The notes beneath the pieces are model-generated. The model did no database searches, was not told where the DNA came from, and saw nothing but the letters and a program-made list of their open reading frames with translations. The position numbers and the translations under genes were made by a program. A stretch of DNA of 64,000 nt from Mycobacterium sp. E1747 (GTDB taxonomy: Bacteria; Actinomycetota; Actinomycetes; Mycobacteriales; Mycobacteriaceae), in the NCBI RefSeq assembly GCF_001667775.1, contig NZ_LZJI01000049.1:1-64000 (forward strand), written 5' to 3'. Numbering within the stretch: position 1 is the stretch's first letter; each line of letters opens with the position of its first letter. Below are positions 52,158 to 61,573 of the stretch, in pieces.

Positions 52158-53060
52158 ATGCGTGGTTCAAAGATCCTGATCACCGGCCCGACCGGACAAA
52201 TCGCGACCCCGATTGCGCGGGCGCTCGCGGCCGACAACGAGGTGTGGGGCATCGCCCGGTTCACCGATCCCGCCGCGCGAGAAGGCCTGGAGAAAGCCGG
52301 CGTCCATTGCCAGACGGTCAACTTGGCGGCCGGCGACTTCACGGCTCTGCCAACCGATTTCGACTACGTCCTCAACCTCGCGGTGGCCAAGAGCGGGAAC
52401 TGGGACAAGGACCTCGCGGCCAACGCCGAATCGGTCGGGCTGCTGATGGCGCACTGCCGCGGCGCGAAGGCCTTTCTGCACTGTTCCTCCGCCGCCGTCT
52501 ACGACCCCCCGGATGACCTGCCCCGTACCGAAGGCGCCGCCCTGGGCGACAACCACAAGTGCTTGTTCCCCACCTATTCCATCTCCAAGATCGCCGGGGA
52601 GGTCGTCGCCCGGTCGATGGCGCGGGTTCTTGGGGTTCCCACCACCATTGCCCGGCTCAACGTCCCCTATGGCGACAACGGCGGATGGCCGTTCTATCAC
52701 ATGGAGATGATGCTGGCCGGCATCCCGATCCCGGTTCCGGCGGGCGGGTCGGCCCAGTACAACCCGATTCACGAGGACGACATCATCGCGACCATCCCGA
52801 AGTTGCTCGAGGCGGCGTCGGTCCCCGCCACGACGGTCAACTGGTGTGGCGATCAGACGGTCAGCATCCAGGAGTGGTGTGGATACCTCGGCTCGCTGGT
52901 CGGCAAGGAACCGGTTTTCGAGGTGAGCGCGCAGGCGCTGCGCGGCAATCCCACTGCCGGCGATCGGATGCACGAACTCATCGGCGGCACGACGGTCGAC
53001 TGGCGTGACGGGCTGCGGCGCATGGCCGCCAAGTTCCATCCGGAGCTGGTCGGCGCGTAG
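52158..53060 (+). CDS. NAD(P)-dependent epimerase/dehydratase (extended SDR)
   Basis: A 300-residue extended short-chain dehydrogenase. Cofactor motif ILITGPTGQIATPIARALA, HCSSAAVYDP with catalytic Ser, and TYSISKIAGEVVARSMA with the Tyr-x3-Lys pair. The later RLNVPYGDNGGWPFYH and NPIHEDDIIATIPKLLEA blocks are typical of nucleoside-sugar or lipid epimerase-like proteins. ATG 52158. It follows the flavin monooxygenase by 87 bases, possibly one operon. Substrate unknown. Confidence 0.88.
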   Translation: MRGSKILITGPTGQIATPIARALAADNEVWGIARFTDPAAREGLEKAGVHCQTVNLAAGDFTALPTDFDYVLNLAVAKSGNWDKDLAANAESVGLLMAHCRGAKAFLHCSSAAVYDPPDDLPRTEGAALGDNHKCLFPTYSISKIAGEVVARSMARVLGVPTTIARLNVPYGDNGGWPFYHMEMMLAGIPIPVPAGGSAQYNPIHEDDIIATIPKLLEAASVPATTVNWCGDQTVSIQEWCGYLGSLVGKEPVFEVSAQALRGNPTAGDRMHELIGGTTVDWRDGLRRMAAKFHPELVGA

Positions 53061-53138
53061 GACCAGCCGTACGGCCTGCGTGACTGCGCGGTGCGCGACC
53101 CCGCGGGCAACCTGATCCGCATCCAACAGCTGCGCTAG
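53061..53138 (+). pseudogene. C-terminal scrap of a VOC/glyoxalase-family gene
   Basis: Immediately after the epimerase stop the same strand reads DQPYGLRDCAVRDPAGNLIR then IQQLR and a stop. This is the closing strand of a vicinal-oxygen-chelate (glyoxalase/bleomycin-resistance) domain, with the Glu/Asp-proximal DPAGNLI motif. Only 25 residues remain, so the gene has been deleted except for its end. Confidence 0.7.
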
Positions 53139-53220
53139 ACAGCCGGATACCGACCGTTTTCGCGGCCCCGGGGCGGATCATCAGATGACGCTGCCCAGCT
53201 CTGATTCCCCCTGGACGCGC

Positions 53221-53255
53221 GAAAGCCCCGAACCGCTCCGGGATTCGGGGCTTTC
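53221..53255. terminator. Hairpin terminator
   Basis: GAAAGCCCCGAA (53221-53232) pairs perfectly with TTCGGGGCTTTC (53244-53255) over 12 bases, loop 11. It is 18 bases beyond the stop of the small membrane-protein gene read on the minus strand, and may also close the plus-strand epimerase transcript. Confidence 0.75.
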
Positions 53256-53273
53256 GTCAACTCGCGGCCCCGG

Positions 53274-53528
53274 TTATGACCCCTTGGCGTAGCGGGTCAG
53301 GAACCCGAAGGCCGCCACCGCCGAGACGGCGCCGATCACGCCCCACAGCACGATCTGGAAGACCATCGACCCGAAGAGCCAGCCGAACGTCATCCCGATG
53401 TAGAGGGCCCAGATCAGCCGGTACGCGCTCCACAGCGCGACTGCGCCGGCGCTGAGTCCGATGTAGAGGCTGCGCTGCCGGTCGACCCGATTGATCTGTT
53501 CTTCGATGCTGGCCGGGACGATCTTCAT
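53274..53528 (-). CDS. Small two-helix membrane protein
   Basis: An 84-residue membrane protein. ATG 53528 has a good ribosome-binding site (GGAAG, 7 bases upstream), preferred over a longer Arg-rich start. The N-terminal 22 residues are polar (KIVPASIEEQINRVDRQRSL); helices run at about 24-48 (IGLSAGAVALWSAYRLIWAL) and 55-80 (FGSMVFQIVLWGVIGAVSAV). Function unknown. Confidence 0.72.
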   Translation of the reverse strand: MKIVPASIEEQINRVDRQRSLYIGLSAGAVALWSAYRLIWALYIGMTFGWLFGSMVFQIVLWGVIGAVSAVAAFGFLTRYAKGS

Positions 53529-53678
53529 TTTCTGACTTCCTTTCGTGGGGCGCCGCCGGAGTGGCGTCGTCGTTGCGCCAAGTACAAACCGCGGCACGGG
53601 CTACCGATCCCAACGTTGTCCGGCGACGACGGCGACGAACGCCTGGCGTCGCCCGTAATCTGGCGGTGAAAGGCGCGC

Positions 53679-53982
53679 GTGCCCGGCTGGGCGATCCGCT
53701 TTTTCATGCACCACGAAGTGGACGATGGCAACCCTGCCCGCCCCCAGCGACGATCAGGTCCGGCTCGTCACCGTGCCGCCCACGACCATGGCGGTGCTGC
53801 CATTCAGCGGCGACCGCAGCCCCAAGGTGGTCGCCTCCCGCACTCAGGAACTCCTGAACATGTTGCGGGCCAAGGGCATTAAGCCGACCGGGGAGGAGGC
53901 GTGGTTCTACGACCCACCCTCGACGCTGCCGATGCGGCGCCGCAATGAGATCGCGGTCCCCATCGACCCGCCGCCGCGCTAG
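53679..53982 (+). pseudogene. SOUL heme-binding protein fragment, frameshifted
   Basis: C-terminal two thirds of a SOUL/HEBP-type heme-binding protein. VPGWAIRFFMHHEVD is in one frame, and from 53725 MATLPAPSDDQVRLVTVPPT continues in another, followed by VLPFSGDRSPKVVASRTQEL and EEAWFYDPPSTLPMRRRNEI to the stop at 53982. The frameshift is close to 53722 and the N-terminus is absent. An 85-codon frame from ATG 53725 could still be translated, but it is not a full domain. Confidence 0.72.
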
Positions 53983-54126
53983 TCGCGCTGGTGTCGACAA
54001 ACGCGACTGCGTGTCAGTCGCCTCTTGCTGAGGCGGGGCGTCTTCGGGACGCTGTATGCCGCGCTGTGGCGGTTCCCGCCGACGAGGCCGTACCGCGGGG
54101 TCTACGCTCGCCTGGACTTCGGCTGA

Positions 54127-55137
54127 TCAGCCGATCTTGACCACCAGCTTGCCGACGTTCTTGCCGTCGAACAGCATGTTGATCGCCGTCGGCAGCTGCT
54201 CGAACCCCTCGACGACGGTCTCGAGCGGCTTGAGCTTTCCGGCCTCGATCAGGCCGGCGATCTCGCCGATCGCTTCCGGCGCGCGCCCGAAGTGGTCGAG
54301 GACGATGAAGCCCTGCACCATGGCCCGCTGGATGAGCAGGTTCCCGAACGCGCGCGGGCCGGGCGGCGGGTCTTCCGCGTTGTAGCCCGAGATCAGGCCG
54401 CAGAGCGCGACGCGGGCGCCGATGTTGAGGCGCGCGAAGATCGCGTCCATCAGGTCGCCACCGACGTTCTCGAAGTCGACGTCGATGCCGTTCGGTGTCG
54501 CGGCGGCCAGCTGGGCGGCCCAGTCGTCGGCGCGGTGGTCGACCGCGGCGTCGAAACCCAGCTGGTCGGTGAGCAGCGCGCACTTCTTGGGACCGCCGGC
54601 GATCCCGACGACACGAGCGCCGGCCGCCTTGGCGAGTTGCCCGGCGATCGAGCCCACCGCGCCGGCCGCCGCCGAGACGACGACGGTCTCACCGGGCCGG
54701 GGCTTCCCGATGTCGCGGATCCCGATCCACGCGGTCAACCCCGTCATCCCGAGCGCGCCCAGGTACGCGCTCGGCGAGACACCGGGTGCCACGTCCACCG
54801 GGTTCACCATCGACGTGTCCGTGAGGACCGCGTATTCCTGCCAGCCGAGCAGGCCTTGAACCTGCTGGCCGACCGCGTAGGTAGAGCTCTTGGACGCGAC
54901 CACCTCGCCGATCCCGGCGGCGCGCATGACCTCGCCGATGCCGACCGGGGGTAGGTAGGTCGGGGTGTCGTTGATCCACATGCGGTTGGTCGGGTCGAGC
55001 GAAATCCAGTTCACGCGCACCAGCGCCTCGCCGTCGCCGAGTTCGGGGATCGCCTCTTCGGTCAGTTCGAATGTGTCGGGGCCGATGCGGCCGGTGGGGC
55101 GTTCGCGGAGCAGAAAACGACGGTTTCGAACGGCCAT
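54127..55137 (-). CDS. NADP-dependent 2-alkenal/prostaglandin reductase-type oxidoreductase (CurA-like)
   Basis: A 336-residue zinc-free medium-chain reductase of the leukotriene-B4-dehydrogenase/CurA group, which reduces the double bond of enones or enals with NADPH. Opening VRNRRFLLRERPTGRIGPDT, LISLDP-like WISLDPTNRMWIND, then LGALGMTGLTAWIGIRDIGK, the cofactor motif VSAAAGAVGSIAGQLAK and GGPKKCALLTDQLGFDAAVD. ATG 55137 is the family start. 55 bases from a divergent secreted-protein gene. Confidence 0.92.
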   Translation of the reverse strand: MAVRNRRFLLRERPTGRIGPDTFELTEEAIPELGDGEALVRVNWISLDPTNRMWINDTPTYLPPVGIGEVMRAAGIGEVVASKSSTYAVGQQVQGLLGWQEYAVLTDTSMVNPVDVAPGVSPSAYLGALGMTGLTAWIGIRDIGKPRPGETVVVSAAAGAVGSIAGQLAKAAGARVVGIAGGPKKCALLTDQLGFDAAVDHRADDWAAQLAAATPNGIDVDFENVGGDLMDAIFARLNIGARVALCGLISGYNAEDPPPGPRAFGNLLIQRAMVQGFIVLDHFGRAPEAIGEIAGLIEAGKLKPLETVVEGFEQLPTAINMLFDGKNVGKLVVKIG

Positions 55138-55192
55138 ATCCGCACCGTACCCTTCAACAACAAGGAGCCCGCCGAACGAAGGGTTTTGCGCG

Positions 55193-55861
55193 GTGAACGT
55201 GAGGTCGCGAAGCGTCGCTGTCCCTATCGCCGCGCTGATGCTCGGCCTGCCACCCTGGTCGGCCGCCGCGGACCCGCCGCCCACCCAGCAGATCACCCTC
55301 GTGGCCGTCGGCCCCGACGGCGAACCGATCAACGGTTACCACGTCTCGTCCGGACCGGGCAACGTCGGCCAGGCCAGCGACTGCAGCACCACGTCGCCGT
55401 CGGCGGTGGCCGACAACGTCTACTCCTGCTCGCCGACCGCGGCCGGCGCCGGCACCTGTTGGCCCTCGACAGGCGGATCGCTGCTGTGCGTGGACGATCC
55501 CTGGGACAGGAGCATGCATCGCGTGACGTATGACCGCCCGCTCCCACCCGTGACCGCGCCCGCAACCCCCGACCCGTTTGCGTTGACGCTCGACGATGGC
55601 ACCCGTTGCCGGCTCCGTAACGGCGGGGCCTGGGGTTGGCGCGCCGACGGCTACGAAGGGGCGTACTGGTGCGGCGACCCGCACGCAAACCTTTCGGTGC
55701 TGTGGCTGCCAAGCCAGGGCGCCGGGAGCTGCATCGACCGCTCGTCGGCGGCCTGGACCGTCAAGGTCGGTCAGCTCGGCACGGGGGAGGCCGGCCTGCC
55801 GCCGCCGCAAACCCGGACGGTGGCCGAAGCGTGGTTCGCGGGAGGCCAGGCCGGTCAATAG
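55193..55861 (+). CDS. Secreted cysteine-rich protein of unknown function
   Basis: A 222-residue exported protein. GTG 55193 gives a signal peptide (VRSRSVAVPIAALMLGLPPW, cleavage after SAAA). The mature part has about eight cysteines (ASDCSTTSPSAVADNVYSC, AGTCWPSTGGSLLC, TRCRLRNGG, AYWCGDPHANLSV, GAGSCIDRSS), suggesting four disulfides. Trp/Gly-rich patches (NGGAWGWRADGYEGAYW) recur in mycobacterial secreted proteins. Role unknown. It precedes the methyltransferase gene by 29 bases. Confidence 0.72.
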   Translation: MNVRSRSVAVPIAALMLGLPPWSAAADPPPTQQITLVAVGPDGEPINGYHVSSGPGNVGQASDCSTTSPSAVADNVYSCSPTAAGAGTCWPSTGGSLLCVDDPWDRSMHRVTYDRPLPPVTAPATPDPFALTLDDGTRCRLRNGGAWGWRADGYEGAYWCGDPHANLSVLWLPSQGAGSCIDRSSAAWTVKVGQLGTGEAGLPPPQTRTVAEAWFAGGQAGQ

Positions 55862-55890
55862 GCCGGCGCGGGTGCTGCTATAACGCACGT

Positions 55891-56736
55891 ATGTCAGCCC
55901 CCAGACACACCATCACCCACGTTTCGGACACCGCCCGCTGGACCGCATTGCACCGGGCGACCGAAACCGCCCGTCCCGATGCGCTTTTCAGCGACCCGCT
56001 CGCCGAGCGCCTCGCGGGCGAACACGGCCGTGAGATCGTCGCCAACGTGCCGCGGTCCACCCGCAACGGCTGGTGGCTCGTCGCGCGCACCAAGATCATC
56101 GACGACGCCATCGCCGAAGCGATCGCCACCGGCTGCGACCGGGTGCTGAACCTGGCCGCCGGCCTGGACACGCGCCCCTACCGGCTCGACCTGCCGGCCG
56201 ACTTCACCTGGGTGGAGGCGGACCTGCCGAAACTCCTCGCGGAGAAGACGCAACTGCTGGCCGAGGAGACGCCGCAGTGCCGGCTGACCCGGATGGCCGT
56301 CGACCTCGCCAACCCCGCGGCCCGCGAGGGCTTCCTCGACGAGGCGTTGGCCGGCGCGACCAAGGCGTTGGTGCTGACCGAGGGCCTGCTGATGTATCTG
56401 GAGGACAGCGACGTCGTCGCGCTTTCAGCGGCGATCACGCGACCCGAGGTCAGGTGGTGGATGCTCGACTTCGCCGGCCCCGGGCTCAAGAAGATGATGA
56501 ACAAGAAAATGGCCGGCATGCTGCAGAACGCGCCGTTCAAGTTCGCACCCGACAACGGGTTGGCCTACTTCGAAAACCTGGGCTGGCGCACCGTCGAGGT
56601 GCAGGCGCTCTTTCTCGCCGCCCACCGGTTCCATCGCTTGCCGATGTGGATGCGGCCGCTCACTTGGCTGCCGCAGCCGAACCCGCGGCACCCGGGCAGC
56701 AGGGCGTGGAGTGCCACCGCCCTGCTCACGCACTGA
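55891..56736 (+). CDS. SAM-dependent methyltransferase, LCM-fold
   Basis: A 281-residue class I methyltransferase related to the leucine-carboxyl-methyltransferase group, distinct from the Rv1896c-like paralogue. It opens HTITHVSDTARWTALHRATET and RPDALFSDPLAERLAGEHG; the SAM motif is VLNLAAGLDTRPYRLDLP with EADLPKLLAEK, and VLTEGLLMYLED follows. The C-terminal part differs from the TIGR00027 type. Acceptor unknown. Confidence 0.88.
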   Translation: MSAPRHTITHVSDTARWTALHRATETARPDALFSDPLAERLAGEHGREIVANVPRSTRNGWWLVARTKIIDDAIAEAIATGCDRVLNLAAGLDTRPYRLDLPADFTWVEADLPKLLAEKTQLLAEETPQCRLTRMAVDLANPAAREGFLDEALAGATKALVLTEGLLMYLEDSDVVALSAAITRPEVRWWMLDFAGPGLKKMMNKKMAGMLQNAPFKFAPDNGLAYFENLGWRTVEVQALFLAAHRFHRLPMWMRPLTWLPQPNPRHPGSRAWSATALLTH

Positions 56737-56742
56737 GCGCGC

Positions 56743-57597
56743 TTACCAGACGCGGATCCAGTCGACGAGCATGTCAGCGGGATAGGTCCCCGGCCCAGGA
56801 TCGCCGCCACCGGAGCCCGCGACCGCCAGGTTGAACACCGGATAGACCGTGTAGCCGGGCCCATTGAACGGCCAATCCGGCAGGGAACTGGCCGGCACGT
56901 CGAAGTAGGGCTGCGCGCCGTCGGCATAGTCCTTCCAGAACCGGATGCCCGCCTCGTCCCACTGGGTCCGCCAGGTGTGCCAGCCGCTGTCCATCGCGAT
57001 GTTGTGGGTCTTCCACTCTCCACCGTTGGCTTTGGCGTGGACGGTGGTGGCCGAGGGCCAGCTGCCGTTGCCGTACCACTCCATGACGTCGATCTCGCCC
57101 TGGTCTTCGTTGCCCAGCCAGTAGGCCGGCCAGGCGCCGGCGGTCAGGCAGTTGAGCTTGATGCGGGCCTCCCAGGTGTGGCCGACGCCGCCGCGCCACA
57201 GGCTTTGAACCTTGCCGCTGTAGTAGGTGGGCCCGTCCTTCGCCGCGCGCAGTACCAGGTTGGAGTTGCCGTCGACGAAGACGTTGCGGCGATCGTCGCG
57301 GTACTGCCCGATGTGCTCGGGCTGCTCCCAGTACGTCGGGTCTTTGATCGTCTCGCGGGCCTTGGCGACCGTCCACTTCGACGGGTCAGGCGCCGACCCG
57401 GCCGGGCCGTCGAATTCGTCGTGGAAAATGTAGGTGCCGGTTTGGCCGCTGGGCGCTTTAGGGGCGGGCGGGCGATCCGCCGGTAGGTCCCGTTCCGCGG
57501 GGCGGGCCCGAGCTTCCGGCGCAGGCAGGGCGGTTGCCAGCACGCCGATCCCGGTCGTCAACATCATGCGGCGGCGATCCATCTTGGGCATACGCAA
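56743..57597 (-). CDS. Exported family-16 glycoside hydrolase (beta-1,3-glucanase-like, Rv0315-like)
   Basis: A 284-residue exported GH16 enzyme. The start MRMPKMDRRRMMLTTGIG carries an arginine-rich Tat-like signal, similar in layout to M. tuberculosis Rv0315. The catalytic motif GEIDVMEWYG gives Glu168 (nucleophile), Asp170 and Glu173 (acid/base); family blocks include FHDEFDGPAGSAPDPSKW, GQYRDDRRNVFVDGNSNLVL and FPVFNLAV-type YTVYPVFNLAVAGSGGGDPG. It would hydrolyse beta-1,3-type glucans outside the cell. It converges on the methyltransferase gene (6 bases). Confidence 0.92.
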   Translation of the reverse strand: MRMPKMDRRRMMLTTGIGVLATALPAPEARARPAERDLPADRPPAPKAPSGQTGTYIFHDEFDGPAGSAPDPSKWTVAKARETIKDPTYWEQPEHIGQYRDDRRNVFVDGNSNLVLRAAKDGPTYYSGKVQSLWRGGVGHTWEARIKLNCLTAGAWPAYWLGNEDQGEIDVMEWYGNGSWPSATTVHAKANGGEWKTHNIAMDSGWHTWRTQWDEAGIRFWKDYADGAQPYFDVPASSLPDWPFNGPGYTVYPVFNLAVAGSGGGDPGPGTYPADMLVDWIRVW

Positions 57598-57850
57598 GGG
57601 ACCATAGCAGCCGCCGGCCCCGGGGGCCGAAGCGGGAATTGTTGTCGGTGGCTGCCGCTAACGTTTCGGATCGCCGGCGGGCCTGCGCGGACGGCGGCGT
57701 GAAGCGGCCGACGGATTAGTCAAAATTCATGGCCAATTCTCAACTTTGTGGGTGGTTTGGTCTCAGGATCGTCCGGGCATTCTGGGATCACAAGCCGATA
57801 ACCACAAGGCCTAGAGCTTTAGCGGGTTGCGCTGAGAGGAGTTAACGATC

Positions 57851-58057
57851 GTGGCTAATACAACGGGAGCGACGGTTATTTCCCTTCAGTCCCACCCGCG
57901 ATGGACTGCCGCGCAGCGTCACGAGCGCGAGCGTAGTGAGGCGATGCGCCGCCATCCCACTTTCCGCGCCCGTCAGCGCGCCGCGGTGTCCGGCGGCGAG
58001 GTGGTCCCGCTCGTCCGTGACTTCAAGCTGTACCCGAGCACGAACACCTCGGCCTAA
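57851..58057 (+). CDS. Small basic protein of unknown function
   Basis: A 68-residue protein with GTG start and a good ribosome-binding site (GAGAGGAG, about 57834-57841). It is rich in Arg and His (HPRWTAAQRHERERSEAMRR, HPTFRARQRAA), with a hydrophobic beginning (TTGATVISLQS) and a short tail (VVPLVRDFKLYPSTN). The basic mid-section could bind nucleic acid, but there is no recognisable motif. Codon use fits its surroundings. Confidence 0.62.
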   Translation: MANTTGATVISLQSHPRWTAAQRHERERSEAMRRHPTFRARQRAAVSGGEVVPLVRDFKLYPSTNTSA

Positions 58058-58313
58058 GAATTCCCCGGCGCAAATTGCGCAAAAAGTGGCGAGCCGTCTT
58101 ACTCTCCGGCCGTGCTAATCGCCCCGCAAAAACGATCCGATAACTCTGCACTCCCCACGCACAACCCATCGGTGCGCTCGAACGCGACAGGTTCGATGGT
58201 TATTCGCATTACGGCCGTACCCTTTTGATTCGGAAGCGAAGTCGGTCGCCAGAAGCGGTGAGCAGCAATTGGTTTCCCGCCCGCGCTGAGGCACCGATGT
58301 GTCGCCCGACGGG

Positions 58314-59750
<1,437 letters not shown>

Positions 59751-59751
59751 G

Positions 59752-60828
59752 TCACCAGCCGGGGCCGGTGGCCACGCATTCGCACTCGAAGTCCGTCTGC
59801 AGGCCCGTCGGTAGACCCTCACCGCGGAAGATCCCGGCGCCGGCGGTGGTGTTCGACAGCGCGTCCGCGGCGAGGATCATCGCCGCACCCGTCCACGTGG
59901 TGCGCTCCTCGGGCCACCGCTTGCCGTCGGCGAACACCAAACCGGTCCAGTACGAGCCATCCTCCTCACGGAGATGCTGCATCGCGCCGAACTGCCGATG
60001 GGCGGCCGACCGCTGGCCGATGGCGTCCAGCGCCATCACCAGTTCACACGTCTCCGCGCCGGTCACCCATGGCCGGTCGGCCACGCAGCGAATGCCAAGG
60101 CCGCCCACCACGAAGTCGTCCCAGCGCTCTTGGATTCTCGCGGCCGCCTCGGGTCCGCGTAGCGCGGTACCAAGGATGGGGTAGTACCAGTCCATCGAGT
60201 AGCGATCCTTCTCGGTGAACGCCTCTGGGTGTGCGGCTATCGCATGGCCGAGCCGGCCCACCGCCAGTTCCCACTCGGGCTGCGGATCGCCGACCAGGCG
60301 GGCGAGCGCCAGGGCGCACCGGATGCTGTGAAACACACTAGCGCAACCGGTCAGCAGCGCTTCCGGCAGCGGGCCGGCTTCGCTTCGGGCCCAACAGATC
60401 TCGCCATAGTTGACCTGCAAGTCGATGACGAAGTCGATCGCTTTGCGAACCACCGGCCACATCTGCGAGGCGAAGCGCCGGTCACCGGTGACGAGCACGT
60501 GGTGCCACACACCGGTGGCGATGTAGGCGCAAAAATTGCTGTCGCTGTTGCCGTCTTCGACGACGCCCGCGCGGAACTGGATGGGCCACGAGCCGTCTGC
60601 CCGCTGGGTCCGGCGGCTCCAGTCGAACGCGGCGCGCGCCGCATCCAGCAGTCCGGCGGCGGTGAGCGCCATCGCGCATTCCACGTGGTCCCACGGATCG
60701 GTGTGGCCGCCCTCGGACCAGGGGATGGCTCCCGACGGTTCCTGATGAGCTGCGATGGACATCGCGGTTTGACGGCACTGCTCGGGCGAAAGGACGCCCG
60801 CGACCGAGGGTGGGTTAGACCGACGCAA
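59752..60828 (-). CDS. Alpha/alpha-toroid protein, prenyltransferase/terpenoid-cyclase-like
   Basis: A 358-residue protein with repeated helical pairs and QW/DG-type turns (GAIPWSEGGHTDPWDHVECA, RTQRADGSWPIQF, NFCAYIATGVWHHVLV, EDGSYWTGLVFADGKRWPEE), the pattern of the terpenoid-cyclase/prenyltransferase toroid that also includes (alpha/alpha)6 glycosidases. No DxDD or DDxxD motif of a cyclase or prenyltransferase is seen, so a hydrolase or epimerase role on a sugar is just as possible. Its start overlaps the upstream methyltransferase gene by 14 bases: last gene of a three-gene operon. Function unknown. Confidence 0.7.
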   Translation of the reverse strand: MRRSNPPSVAGVLSPEQCRQTAMSIAAHQEPSGAIPWSEGGHTDPWDHVECAMALTAAGLLDAARAAFDWSRRTQRADGSWPIQFRAGVVEDGNSDSNFCAYIATGVWHHVLVTGDRRFASQMWPVVRKAIDFVIDLQVNYGEICWARSEAGPLPEALLTGCASVFHSIRCALALARLVGDPQPEWELAVGRLGHAIAAHPEAFTEKDRYSMDWYYPILGTALRGPEAAARIQERWDDFVVGGLGIRCVADRPWVTGAETCELVMALDAIGQRSAAHRQFGAMQHLREEDGSYWTGLVFADGKRWPEERTTWTGAAMILAADALSNTTAGAGIFRGEGLPTGLQTDFECECVATGPGW

Positions 60829-61573
60829 CGGAATATCCCACGGTCGCCTGGCTTTCGGCCGCCGGGTGCTTGACGAAGTACATGGCCACGCTCTTGCCGA
60901 CCAGCGGATTGAGCAGCGATTCAGCCAGCTGCGTAATCTTCGGTCGCCGCATCAGGTCCCACACCAGGAGTTTGTGGTAGGTGGACACCGCTGGGTGCTC
61001 GGTGTTCGACACTCCCACCGCGCATTTCAACCACCAGAATCCAGAGTGCAACGCGTGTGCGTGGTGGGTATGCGTCAATTCCATCCCGCCATCGAGGATC
61101 TTCGCGCGCAATTCACTGGCACGGTAGATGCGCACGTGACCGCCCTCGTTGCTGTGGTATTCGTCGGACAGCAACCAACACACCCGTTCCGGAAGCCAAC
61201 GCGGCACACTGACCGCCAATGTGCCGCCCACCTTGAGCACCCGGATCAGTTCGACGATGGCGGCGTCGTCATGCGGTATGTGCTCCAGGATCTCGGACGC
61301 GATCACGCAGTCGAACGCCTCGTCGGCGTATGGCAATTTCAGCGCGTCACCGACCACCACCTCCGCCGAGGCCCCGGCGGGCGCCTCGCCCGTTTCCGCC
61401 ATCGCGCGCAAAATGGTGTCCACCGAACGTAATTCGGTCTCGTCCCGGTCGAACGCGACCACGTCGGCTCCGCGCCGATACGCCTCGAAGGCGTGCCGGC
61501 CGGCCCCACAGCCGACGTCGATGACCTTGGTGCCCGGCCCGATCCGCAGCCGGTCGAAATCGACCGTCAGCAT
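60815..61573 (-). CDS. Class I SAM-dependent methyltransferase (UbiE/Methyltransf_11 type)
   Basis: A 252-residue methyltransferase. Motif I TKVIDVGCGAGRHAFEAYRRG, motif II-like VVVGDALKLPYADEAFDCV and post I ILEHIPHDDAAIVELIRVLK form a complete SAM site; the C-terminal part has LHSGFWWLKCAVGVSNTEHP and looks membrane-associated (FWWLKCAVG), as in methyltransferases acting on lipid or glycolipid acceptors. It overlaps the glycosyltransferase gene by 7 bases and the toroid gene by 14, indicating translation coupling. Confidence 0.86.
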   Translation of the reverse strand: MLTVDFDRLRIGPGTKVIDVGCGAGRHAFEAYRRGADVVAFDRDETELRSVDTILRAMAETGEAPAGASAEVVVGDALKLPYADEAFDCVIASEILEHIPHDDAAIVELIRVLKVGGTLAVSVPRWLPERVCWLLSDEYHSNEGGHVRIYRASELRAKILDGGMELTHTHHAHALHSGFWWLKCAVGVSNTEHPAVSTYHKLLVWDLMRRPKITQLAESLLNPLVGKSVAMYFVKHPAAESQATVGYSVASV

